The position numbers were made by a program, and so were the translations under genes. DNA of 19,334 bases from assembly GCA_013812515.1 (NCBI GenBank), contig JACCTI010000120.1, positions 1 through 19,334 on the forward strand. Direction: 5' to 3'. Shown here piece after piece: positions 1-7,544 of the stretch. The notes beneath the pieces were generated by a model, which saw only the letters and a program-made list of their open reading frames with translations, did no database searches and had not been told where the DNA came from. The first letter of the stretch is position 1. Every line of letters starts with the position of its first letter. This DNA is from Chthoniobacterales bacterium. Its GTDB lineage: Bacteria > Verrucomicrobiota > Verrucomicrobiia > Chthoniobacterales > UBA10450.

Positions 1-1348
1 TGGGGATTTGCCATAAATCAAGCAGCGATTGGCTGGCATAGGTAAACCGGCCCTCGGAGTTTATCTCATAGACGAAATCCGGCACCGCGGTCATGATGGT
101 GTTGAATCTGTGCAGCTGACCCTCCAGTTGCTTGGCCAGTTCTTTCTGCAAATCACTCTCCGCGTTCTTGCGTCGCGTGATATCGATGAATGTCGCCACG
201 ACGCCGGCGACGCGTTCCTCAGCCGCACGATAAGGGGCGATCCGGGTGAGCAGCCAGCTCTCGTCGCCGACGCGGATCTCGCGTTCGATCGTCGTCCGTT
301 TTTCGAGCACCTTTTCCGCATCTGCAATGAAGCCTTCGTAAGCCAGCTTGTTCGTGATATCCGCCAGCGGACGACCCATATCCGCGGGAATAAGGTTGAA
401 TACTTGCTGCGCGCTCGGGGTGAACCGCTGGATGCGCAATTGCCGGTCGAGAAAGATGGTGCCGATGTCAGTTGAGGCCATCAGGGTGTTCAGGTCCAAA
501 TTCGTGCAGCTCAACTCTTCGACGCTACTTTTCAGCCCGTGATTTTCCGTCACCAGCTCCTCGTTGACCGACTGCAATTCCTCCTTCTTCGTTTCCAACT
601 CCTCACTCGCGGAACGCAGCTCTTCGTTCATCGCCTGGAGCTCTTCGTTGGAAGCTTTCAGCTCCTCGTTTGCCGCTTCGTACTCCTCGATCGTCGAGCT
701 CAGCCGCTTTTTCAGGAACTGAATCTCGTCGTCGGGCTCGACCGCGACATGCTCCGCCGCCGTCGGTCCTTGTGCAGTCGCAGGCGCAGCGTCCATGGTC
801 TCGAAGAGCACGAGGTAAAAACCCCGCGCCACGTCATCCGATTTCATCGGCTTAACGATGAGCCGTACCAACTCCGTCCTGCCTTCGAGTTCAACAGACT
901 GCGGCGCGGACTCGGCGCAATTTTTCGTCTGCTCGGACTTGAAAAGAGCCGTGCGCAATTCAATTCGCAAGGCCGGGTGCACCACCTTGATTGCGTTCGC
1001 GCTGACCTCGCCGGCGGCAAATTGAAGATAGCGACCCGCGTGATCTGAAAGATGCACGATGTCGTGCGTGTCGTTCACGACGATCGATGGCGGGCTGTAT
1101 TGCTCCAGCAGTCGCAGGTGCAACTCCCCAAGCTGCGCCTCGCGCCGTCCAAGTCCGGCGTGAATTGATTCGGGCGTGGCGCCGCCAGCGTCACCGGCGA
1201 CGTTGTGGGTGGGATCGAGAGGGTTCTCTGCTACATCGCAATCGGTATTCACAAGCGTCGTTGTTTCGTCTCTCCCAGGAAAGTAGCTGGGGTCAAGACG
1301 CCTTCCAACGGAAACGCGTGCGCTGCCGCGGTTGGCTTTGGCCGTTCG
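1..1348 (-). pseudogene. 5'-truncated CheR/CheB-type PAS signalling protein, runs off left edge
   Basis: The minus strand has one uninterrupted frame from the left edge up to a TAG at 1349-1351. In order it shows: a linker; a PAS-like domain around positions 920-1110 (DIVHLSDHAGRYLQF); a long coiled coil rich in NEEL repeats around 550-720 (KASNEELQAMNEELRS); a second PAS around 170-480 (DIGTIFLDRQLRIQRF, ending GVVATFIDITRRK); and the start of a third PAS (AVPDFVYEI) cut by the window edge. This is the middle of the CheB-CheR-PAS sensor family. The CheB methylesterase and CheR methyltransferase domains that normally precede it are absent. No ATG lies near the upstream end; the first plausible start is a GTG at 1250-1252. 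Another frame at about 1250-1380 (PTAAAHAFPLEG) also looks like family linker, which suggests a frameshift. I infer a broken gene. An alternative is a short PAS-kinase translated from the GTG. The family is clear; the broken state is likely but not certain. Confidence 0.7.
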
Positions 1349-1360
1349 CTATCTTCCTTT

Positions 1361-1381
1361 AAAAGGTCGCCGCCTCGCGGC
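1361..1381 (-). terminator. possible intrinsic terminator after the receiver-domain scrap
   Basis: Read on the minus strand, GCCGC-GAG-GCGGC forms a perfect 5-bp GC stem (1369-1381), followed by GACC and a run of four T. It sits about 30 bases beyond the stop codon of the receiver-domain scrap. The stem is short and the T run is weak. Confidence 0.3.
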
Positions 1382-1409
1382 TAGGATCGCAATGAATCGT
1401 TTGGGAGGA

Positions 1410-1499
1410 TCAAACTGCCGCCGCCAAGTCCAGCCAACTCTGGAGGCGCCTTAAATCCAGCGGCTTCGCGAAACCAATGTCGCTCAAAATGACATCGAA
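1410..1499 (-). pseudogene. C-terminal scrap of a response-regulator receiver domain with internal deletion
   Basis: Thirty codons ending in TGA (1410-1412) read FDVILSDIG followed directly by FAKPLDLRRLQSWLDL. In an intact receiver (REC) domain the first block surrounds the phosphorylated aspartate and the second is the conserved K-P region of the last helix, with roughly 50-60 residues between them. Here those residues are gone, so the piece looks like a receiver with its middle deleted, possibly from the C-terminus of a hybrid sensor kinase. It is in frame with the last readable part of the gmd remnant upstream. The match is short and the assignment is an inference. Confidence 0.4.
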
Positions 1500-1504
1500 C
1501 GAAT

Positions 1505-2190
1505 CAGCCACATCGCGGACATACTCGCGCGCATGGCCCCAGTCGCGCCGGCTCTCCAAATCCCCAAGAACAAGCTCCGTCTCGAGACCGCGGGAGATTC
1601 GCGCAGCCGCGCCAGCAATTTTCTGTGTGACGAAATTCTCCCGCGTCGGGGTGACTCGTGGTTATACAGAATTCCGTTACAAACGAACATTCCATACGAT
1701 TGCCGGTAAACTCTGGCCAGTTGAGTCGCGAACGCTTTGGCGCATCCATAAGGGCTGGTTGGAAAAAACGGCGTTTCCTCGGTCTGCGGCGACTCCTTGG
1801 CCTGCCCATAAATCTCCGATGTGGAAGCGTGATAACCCTTCACCGCCTGCGGCTGATCGGACAATTTCCGGCAAGCGCAGCGTGGCCATCGCAAATCTCC
1901 TTCGAGGTCGACTCCGGAATCTCGAAGCTCAATCCGACATGGCTCTGCCCCGCAAGATGATAGACCTCGCTGGGGCGCGCCTGAGCAAAGATTCTGCGAA
2001 AGGTCGTGCCGCCGACAAATCGCCGTAATGCAGGAAGAGACGCCTCTCGTAAACAGCCTCATCCCGCCGCAGGTGTTCAATGCGCGATCGCGTCAGATTG
2101 CTCGTCCGCCGGACCACGCCATGCAGCCACATATCCCTTCTCCAGACGAAGCTCCGTGCCATCCTGGCCGGTGATCACGCGATCTGGTTC
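1505..2190 (-). pseudogene. gmd: GDP-mannose 4,6-dehydratase, multiply frameshifted
   Basis: Gmd converts GDP-mannose to GDP-4-keto-6-deoxymannose, the first step to GDP-fucose, rhamnose and related sugars of O-antigen or capsule. Pieces of the protein appear in the right order on the minus strand but in different frames: ITGQDGTEL near 2160-2180 (nucleotide-binding start, with the usual GVT lost); GVVRRTSNLTRSRIEHL then RRLFLHYGDLSA near 2010-2130; VYHLAGQSHVGLSFEIPES near 1925-1990; TLRLPEIVR near 1860-1890; the active-site stretch YHASTSEIYGQAKE, SPYGCAKAFA (Tyr-x3-Lys style) and CNGILYNHESPRRG near 1650-1840; and LVLGDLESRRDWGHAREYV near 1507-1565. At least four frame changes are needed to join them, and the C-terminal third is missing. 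The gene cannot make an enzyme. It lies downstream of a broken glycosyltransferase on the same strand, consistent with a lost polysaccharide locus. Confidence 0.85.
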
Positions 2191-2354
2191 TGCGGCAAGA
2201 GGAACTTCGGAGTTTACACTAAAGTCAACCTGATACACGTCCCAGATCACTCTTCGGAACCTAACATGATTCGCACTGTTTATTGCGCCAAAGCATTCCT
2301 CGGATTTCTGCGCATGCTCCCGTCTCTTCCCGTGCGTCACCGCTGAGATGTATT

Positions 2355-2526
2355 AGAAGTGGTTGCAAAACTCGGAATCCCGTCACCCCAACTCTCTCCA
2401 AGCGGGAGAGGGATTCTCCAAGCGGCCGTTCGTCCTAGGTCAATTTCTTCTCCCCTCAGGGATACGACGCTCCTCTGCCGGTGGGAGGGGGTCCGGGTGA
2501 AGGAATTCCGACTTCCAACCACTTCT
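2355..2526. repeat. 172-bp MITE-like element with long imperfect terminal inverted repeats
   Basis: The left end starts AGAAGTGGTTG (2355-2365). The right end, read in reverse complement, starts with the same 11 bases (2526 back to 2516). Similarity continues inward: TCGGAATCCCGTCACC on the left against TCGGAATTCCTTCACC on the right, then pyrimidine-rich tracts (CTCTCC and CCCTCC) followed by GGGAGAGG and GGCAGAGG. Each arm is about 50 bases. A nested hairpin CTCTCC-AAGCG-GGAGAG lies at 2393-2409. No reading frame of its own is convincing. The layout fits a non-autonomous miniature element or a large REP-type repeat that landed between two dying genes. A related core is seen at 18801-18857. 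No clear target-site duplication was identified. Confidence 0.65.
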
Positions 2527-2740
2527 TGTCAGAACCGCCGTACTGCGAGCGACTTTCGGAACCGCTTCGAGAACGTCGTTGCCGTCTCCGTTTCGACTAC
2601 TACTGGCCTTTTCCAAACAGCACCGTTTGGATCGGCTTCAACACGATCATCAAATCGAGCTTCAGAGAGTAGTTCCGACTTGGGTAAAGCCGCCGTGGGC
2701 CACGCGGCAATAAGCAAGCGATAGGGGAAGGAAAGTGGCG

Positions 2741-3051
2741 AAAACTTAGCAGAATAGCCGCGGGGCTTGGACCGGCCATCGAGCAGGACGTGTTCGTGAA
2801 CTTCGTTGTCGCCTAAATCGTCTGCCCAAAAACCGAACTTCTCGTAGCGACCTTCTTGGTGCCGGAAAAGGCGCAGATTCGAGCTCGGAAAATAGCCGCA
2901 ATGGTTGATCCAACGGCCCCTAGACCGGAAGCGCCAATTGAGATAAAAGCCGTCCACCTCCGGTCGCGTGATTCCTTCCCGCAATTTGAGTCCGAACCGC
3001 AGGCGTGATCCGCTCGCGACGTTGATAATCAGAAGCCATTCATTCTCCACG
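2741..3051 (-). pseudogene. family-2 glycosyltransferase remnant (LPS/exopolysaccharide type)
   Basis: The minus strand reads NEWLLIIN near the upstream end, then, in a shifted frame, ERITPAVRTQI, then back to VDGFYLNWRFRSRGRWINHC, GYFPSSNLRLFRHQEGRYEK and DNEVHEHVLLDG. These are the mid-to-late blocks of WaaE/KdtX-like GT2 glycosyltransferases, which add sugars to lipopolysaccharide core or exopolysaccharide. The GT-A nucleotide-binding start and the DADE-type motif are missing or damaged, and the region after HVLLDG no longer resembles the family. The frame continues open to about 2529 without recognisable content. The 5' end stops about 75 bases from the start of metG, which is read the other way, so the upstream part was probably lost by deletion. 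It is non-functional by inference. The exact acceptor sugar cannot be told. Confidence 0.65.
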
Positions 3052-3126
3052 ACGCGTTCTCCACCGCCCAAGCGCGGCACCGCGCAAGTTGCGTTTCCCG
3101 AAACCTTCCAGCAACCTCTCGCGACA

Positions 3127-4710
3127 ATGCCCGAGAGCTTCTACATCTGCACGGCAATCGACTACACGAATGGCGCGCCACACATCGGGCACGCCTACGA
3201 GAAGGTGCTCGCAGACGTCATTGCACGATATCGCCGTCTGAAGGGCGAGGACGTTTTCTTCCTCACCGGTGTAGATCAACACGGGCAGAAGGTTCAGCAA
3301 TCGGCGGAGCAAGCTGGCATCTCACCGGAAAAGTTCGTCGCGCAGAACACGGCGAAGTTCGTCGCGCTCTGGAAGAAGCTCGACATTCGCTACGACGGCT
3401 GGGCTGCGACCATCGAACCGCAGCATAAGAAATGCGTTCAGAAGATCCTTGCGCGTCTGCACGACGAAGGCCAGCTCTACAAAGCCAGCCAGGGCGGGCA
3501 CTACAGCGTGCGGCAAGAGCAGTTCCTCACCGACAAGGAACGGGGACCTGACGGCGAGTTCGGCCCGGAGTGGGGGAAAGTCGAGTATCGGGAAGAGGAG
3601 AATTACTACTTTAAGCTGGCGCGGCACAAAGAGTGGCTGCTCGGGTTGCTGGACAAGGACGACGATCTGATTACGCCCGCATTTCGCCGCGCTGAGTTGC
3701 GCAATGCCGTTGCGAAACTAAGCGGCGATCTTTGCGTCTCGCGGCCAAAGGCGCGCCTTTCTTGGGGAATAGAGTTTCCGTTCGACCCGGAGTTCGTCAC
3801 CTACGTCTGGTTTGATGCCTTAGTGAACTACATCTCGTTTGCACCCGGCGGGTACGATCCGACTCGCTCAACCATCAACGATCAACCATCAACCTTCCGC
3901 GAGTGGTGGCCAGCGACGATCGTGATTGGTAAAGACATCCTGATTCCGGCGCACGGAATTTACTGGATGATTATGCTGCACGCGCTCGGCTTCCTCGACG
4001 ATGAAATGCCACGGCTGGTCGTCCATGGCTGGTGGAACATCTCGGGCGCGAAGATGAGCAAGTCGTTAGGCAATGTGGTCGATCCGGACAAGCTGGCCGA
4101 CAGCTATGGCGCCGAAGCCTTGCGCTATTATCTGATGGCGGACATCTCCACGACGGGGAAGGACGCGGAGTTTTCGGAAGAGCGCCTGATCGTGCGCTAC
4201 AACACGGAGCTGGCGAACTCGTTAGGCAACCTGCTCAACCGCACGATCAACATGGCGCAACGCTATCGTGACGGAGTGCTGCGAAAGGTCGCGGTGGAAC
4301 ACGCGGCCCTGGCGCGCCTGGCCGAGCGAGTTCCAGAGATTTGCTCGCGGTACTCGGAGGCGATGGTCGCATTCCAAGTAGATGCGGCCTTGCGCGAGGC
4401 ATTGGCGCTTGCCGGGCAATGTAATCTGCTGGTCGAGAGCATGGCGCCATGGAAGCTCGCGAAAAATCCGGCAGAAACCGATCTGCTCGACGCGGTGCTC
4501 TACCACCTGGCGGAAGCTGTCCGGATTATTGCGATTCTCGTGGCGCCCGTCTTGCCTGAGGCAGCAAAAGGAATTTTCGTGCAGCTGAATTGCGCGGCGG
4601 AGCTGTCGTTAGGTCAGACGGACTGGGGCCGGTTACTGGATGGACATCGTCTGGGCACGGCCCGGCCGCTATTCCCGAGGATCGAAACTGCTCCGGCGGG
4701 TCGAGGTTAA
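3127..4710 (+). CDS. metG: methionyl-tRNA synthetase, zinc-knuckle-less short form
   Basis: MetG charges tRNA-Met with methionine in the cytoplasm. The 527-residue protein carries the class I signatures: APHIGHAYEK (HIGH box, residues 17-26) and KMSKS at residues 309-313, preceded by HGWWNISG. The insert that in many MetG proteins holds zinc-binding cysteines reads HYSVRQEQFLTDKE here (from residue 125), with serine, valine, arginine and glutamine in place of the C-x2-C pairs, so it belongs to the zinc-free subgroup. The protein ends after the anticodon-binding helical domain, with no C-terminal EMAP-type tRNA-binding domain. The frame is open to 2968, but homology begins at MPESFYI, so ATG 3127 is chosen; no strong ribosome binding site precedes it. 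A small repeat-derived insertion occurs at about residues 248-256. Its TAA is separated by one base from the folC stop on the other strand. Confidence 0.97.
   Translation: MPESFYICTAIDYTNGAPHIGHAYEKVLADVIARYRRLKGEDVFFLTGVDQHGQKVQQSAEQAGISPEKFVAQNTAKFVALWKKLDIRYDGWAATIEPQHKKCVQKILARLHDEGQLYKASQGGHYSVRQEQFLTDKERGPDGEFGPEWGKVEYREEENYYFKLARHKEWLLGLLDKDDDLITPAFRRAELRNAVAKLSGDLCVSRPKARLSWGIEFPFDPEFVTYVWFDALVNYISFAPGGYDPTRSTINDQPSTFREWWPATIVIGKDILIPAHGIYWMIMLHALGFLDDEMPRLVVHGWWNISGAKMSKSLGNVVDPDKLADSYGAEALRYYLMADISTTGKDAEFSEERLIVRYNTELANSLGNLLNRTINMAQRYRDGVLRKVAVEHAALARLAERVPEICSRYSEAMVAFQVDAALREALALAGQCNLLVESMAPWKLAKNPAETDLLDAVLYHLAEAVRIIAILVAPVLPEAAKGIFVQLNCAAELSLGQTDWGRLLDGHRLGTARPLFPRIETAPAGRG
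3868..3893 (+). repeat. in-frame 12-bp tandem repeat within metG
   Basis: Two identical copies of TCAACCATCAAC (3868-3879 and 3882-3893) are separated by GA. They encode STINDQPST in a surface loop between the SFAPGGYD and WWPATIVIGKD blocks of MetG. The total length keeps frame. It looks like a micro-repeat expansion tolerated in a loop. Confidence 0.75.
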
Positions 4711-4711
4711 G

Positions 4712-5968
4712 CTATTGCGAGCACTCGTCGAAAGCGGACGGCGTCCCGCGGAGATGCGCGAGGATTTCACCGGCAAGATGCAACGAGCCAGCGACTAGGA
4801 CGCGAGCAGAATGTTTCTCCGCGAGCGATAATGCCTCCGCACAAGAACCGGCGACAACGTGTTGAGTCATCGGAGTTGTCGCGTGGACAACTTTTGCTAA
4901 CTCCTCAGGAGGCATTGCGCGCTCTCCACGAAACCGCGGCAAAACTACGAACTCGGCGATCGGGGCAAGCTCGCGATAAAGAGCGGCCGTTTCCTTATCG
5001 CGCAACACGCCAAGGACGAGTGCCGCCTTTTTCTTTCCAAAGGCGTCCCGCCAGGTTGCGGCCGCAACCCGCGCGCCGGACGGATTATGCGCGCCATCGA
5101 TTACGATGCGCTCGTTCCAGCGCTGAAAGCGCGCTGGCCAGTTCACATTTCCCAGACCTTCACGAATCGATGCGTGATCGAAGGCGAGACCAAGAGCCTG
5201 CCAGGCTGAGACGGCAACTGCGGCATTGTGCTTCTGATGCGTTCCGGCTAAGGCTACCGGGCTATCGTCGTATCCTTCCGACACGACCGTCAGCGGTGCT
5301 TCGCATTCAATGGCTTTACGTGCGATGACGCACCGAACTTCCTCCGACTGTGCTGCCGAGATCACCGGCGCGCGCGGCTTGATGATACCGGCTTTTTCCG
5401 CGGCGATCTCAGTGAGCGATTCCCCCAGCCATTTTTGGTGATCGTAGTCGATCGGCGTTATGGCCGAGACGGCAGGCGTGACAGCGTTTGTCGCGTCGAA
5501 GCGTCCCCCCATGCCCGTTTCCAGGACGACGATCTCGCATCGGTGCGCGCGGAAGTGAAGCAGGCTCAGCGCGGTGACGATTTCAAAGAAGGTAGGGTGT
5601 GGCTCCCAAACGCTGACGAGCTCTCGAATGCTCGTTAAGCCACGAACCACTTCCCCTTCGCTGATCAATTCGCCATCAACTTGAATGCGTTCGCGAAAAC
5701 TGACGAGGTGAGGGGAGGTGAAGAGGCCGGTCCGATAACCGGCCGCACGGGCGACGGAGTCGATCATCGCGCAAACGGACCCTTTTCCGTTCGTGCCGGC
5801 GACGTGGACGATGCGTTGCTCTGGCGAGGGAACTTGCAGGTCAGCAAGCAGCCGCTGAATGTTTTCGAGACCGAGCTTGATTCCGAAACGCTGCGTGCGG
5901 AAGAGCCAGGCGAGCGCCTCTTTGTATGAAGCGAATTGTCGCGGCGCTGAGGCCCCTCCGACGTTCAC
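4712..5968 (-). CDS. folC: bifunctional folylpolyglutamate synthase / dihydrofolate synthase
   Basis: FolC joins glutamate to dihydropteroate and lengthens the polyglutamate tail of folates, using ATP. The 418-residue protein has the Mur-ligase-like P-loop GTNGKGS (residues 58-64), the family block LFTSPHLVSFRERI, ETGMGGRFDATN, and the central-to-C-terminal signature VIDGAHNPSG, followed by a C-terminal domain with VLGVLRDKE. Length is normal for the family. The start is a GTG (5966-5968) whose last two bases overlap the TGA of accD (GTGA), which indicates translational coupling. It is the last gene of the CPBP-comF-accD-folC operon. The accD-folC order is common in bacteria. The stop at 4712-4714 nearly touches the metG stop, leaving no space for a separate terminator. 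Confidence 0.96.
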   Translation of the reverse strand: MNVGGASAPRQFASYKEALAWLFRTQRFGIKLGLENIQRLLADLQVPSPEQRIVHVAGTNGKGSVCAMIDSVARAAGYRTGLFTSPHLVSFRERIQVDGELISEGEVVRGLTSIRELVSVWEPHPTFFEIVTALSLLHFRAHRCEIVVLETGMGGRFDATNAVTPAVSAITPIDYDHQKWLGESLTEIAAEKAGIIKPRAPVISAAQSEEVRCVIARKAIECEAPLTVVSEGYDDSPVALAGTHQKHNAAVAVSAWQALGLAFDHASIREGLGNVNWPARFQRWNERIVIDGAHNPSGARVAAATWRDAFGKKKAALVLGVLRDKETAALYRELAPIAEFVVLPRFRGERAMPPEELAKVVHATTPMTQHVVAGSCAEALSLAEKHSARVLVAGSLHLAGEILAHLRGTPSAFDECSQ

Positions 5969-6810
5969 TGCGAAGCGACGAAGTAAGTGAGTAACTGGCT
6001 GATCTGCGCGCGCATTCTTTTTCGATGCACGATCAAATCGATGAGCCCATGCTCCTCGAGAAACTCCGCGGTTTGGAAGCCTTCGGGAAGATCCTGGTGC
6101 GTGGTTTCCTTGATCACGCGCGGACCAGCGAAGCCGACCATGCTGCGCGGTTCGGCGATGATGACGTCGCCTAACGAGGCGAAGCTGGCCATCACTCCGG
6201 CGGTGGTAGGATTCGTGAGGACGGAGATGTAAGGCAATTTCTCGCTCGCATGCCGCGCCAGCGCGCCGCTGGTCTTCGCCATCTGCATGAGACTTAGCAT
6301 GCCTTCGTACATGCGCGCGCCGCCTGAAGCAGAGATGATGATGACGGGAGCGCGCGTGGCGGTTCCGTGCTCAATGATGCGGGTGATACGTTCGCCGACG
6401 ACGGAGCCCATCGTCGCGGCGAGGAAGCTGAAATCCATCACCGCGATCGCGACTTTGTAGCCCTCGATCAATCCGTCCCCGCTAAGGACTGCGTCGGTGA
6501 GGCCGGTGCTGTCCTGATATTTTTTCAGGCGGTCTTTGTAGGTTGCCATGCCCTGGAAGCTGAGCGTGTCAATCGAACGCAGATCGGCATCTCGTTCGGT
6601 GAAGCTGTCGGGATCGAGGAGATCGCCGAGCCGTTCCTTTGCGGACTGAGCGAAATGGAATTCGCAGCGGGGGCAAACGCGTTGGTTCTGCGCCAATTCG
6701 ATCTCGTGCACCACTTCCGAGCAGCCGGGACATTTTTGCCAAAGACCCTGCGGCATCTCGCGCTTACGGCGGCTCTGCGTTTTCAACGCAGGTCTCTTGA
6801 AGATGGCCAT
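5965..6810 (-). CDS. accD: acetyl-CoA carboxylase carboxyltransferase subunit beta
   Basis: AccD, together with AccA (not in this window), moves the carboxyl group from carboxybiotin to acetyl-CoA, giving malonyl-CoA for fatty-acid synthesis. The 281-residue protein starts MAIFKRP and has the N-terminal four-cysteine zinc ribbon CPGC (residues 27-30) and CPRC (46-49). The crotonase-like core follows, with SGGARMYEGMLSLMQM, TNPTTAGVMASFASLGD and AEPRSMVGFAGPRVI. An upstream in-frame extension to 6882 exists but overlaps comF and lacks homology, so ATG 6808-6810 is preferred; it lies five bases after the comF stop. The stop overlaps the folC GTG. No strong Shine-Dalgarno is visible, as is common in this window. 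Confidence 0.96.
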   Translation of the reverse strand: MAIFKRPALKTQSRRKREMPQGLWQKCPGCSEVVHEIELAQNQRVCPRCEFHFAQSAKERLGDLLDPDSFTERDADLRSIDTLSFQGMATYKDRLKKYQDSTGLTDAVLSGDGLIEGYKVAIAVMDFSFLAATMGSVVGERITRIIEHGTATRAPVIIISASGGARMYEGMLSLMQMAKTSGALARHASEKLPYISVLTNPTTAGVMASFASLGDVIIAEPRSMVGFAGPRVIKETTHQDLPEGFQTAEFLEEHGLIDLIVHRKRMRAQISQLLTYFVASQ

Positions 6811-6815
6811 GAAAT

Positions 6816-7544
6816 CTAGGCGCGTGCCGCAGTGGCTGCGTGGACCGAGATTGCACCGGCAGCCTTTAGCACGCGAGCGCATTCACTCAGTGTGGAACCG
6901 GTCGTCAGCACGTCATCGATTAGCAGCACGCGCAACCCTCGCACGTCCCGCTTTTTCCGTAAACGGAACGCGTCGCGCAAATTTTCGATGCGCTCGGCGC
7001 GATCAAACGCGGTCTGCGTTGTGGTGTAGCGGATGCGTTCGAGCAGTTCCTGCATACGGAGGCCGGCGCGCGCGCTGAGCAGCTCCGCGAGAAGTTCCGC
7101 CTGATTGAAGCCGCGCTCGCGTTTGCGCGCGGGATGCAGCGGCACTGGCACGACCACGTCGAATCGACGTCCCTCGAGTCGAGGATCTTGCAGCGTTTCG
7201 TTCAGCCAGTCGGCGATGGGACGCCGCAGGTGAATTTGCTGCCCATACTTGAACTGGTGCATGATCTTCCGGACCACGCCGCGACTGCGATACGCCGCCA
7301 CCGCAGCTTCGAAATGCAGAACCCGGTGCGCGCAGTTCGCGCACGAGAAGACCTCAGTGATGTGACCGTCGAACGGCTCCGAACAGGTGGAGCAAAACGG
7401 CGGTTTAATTCGCGGTGCCTTGGCCTTGCAGGTAGGGCAGAGGTAAGCCTGGGAGTCGATCGGCTCGGAACAAATGGCGCAGAGCGCCGGATAAAAGAGC
7501 GAAACCAGTCCGCTCAGCGGGTTAACTCTGGGGAGTTTGAACAT
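6816..7544 (-). CDS. comF: ComF family protein (phosphoribosyltransferase fold)
   Basis: ComF-family proteins are linked to DNA uptake and single-strand DNA handling; the exact reaction is unsettled. The 242-residue protein has an N-terminal double zinc ribbon (cysteines at 22, 25, 36, 39, 51, 54, 68 and 71), the family block IMHQFKYGQQ, VVPVPLHPARKRERGFNQAE, and the PRPP-binding loop VLLIDDVLTTGST (residues 206-218). All expected family landmarks are present and the length is usual. I chose ATG 7542-7544; a GTG at 7557-7559 in the same frame would add five residues. Either start lies inside the end of the CPBP gene upstream, so the two are probably translated from one message. accD follows after five bases. 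Confidence 0.92.
   Translation of the reverse strand: MFKLPRVNPLSGLVSLFYPALCAICSEPIDSQAYLCPTCKAKAPRIKPPFCSTCSEPFDGHITEVFSCANCAHRVLHFEAAVAAYRSRGVVRKIMHQFKYGQQIHLRRPIADWLNETLQDPRLEGRRFDVVVPVPLHPARKRERGFNQAELLAELLSARAGLRMQELLERIRYTTTQTAFDRAERIENLRDAFRLRKKRDVRGLRVLLIDDVLTTGSTLSECARVLKAAGAISVHAATAARA

Noticed and set aside
29..475. 148-residue plus-strand frame at the left end
   Set aside because: It is antisense to the PAS-domain frame, which has clear family motifs. The plus frame has no recognisable content.
2191..2354. Possible upstream part of gmd or another gene
   Set aside because: No frame gives recognisable sequence beyond the QDG motif, so it is left unassigned.
2481..2672. 63-residue plus-strand frame with an FDYYWPFPNS stretch
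   Set aside because: It starts inside the inverted-repeat element and matches no family I recognise. It is opposite a degraded region and is likely chance.
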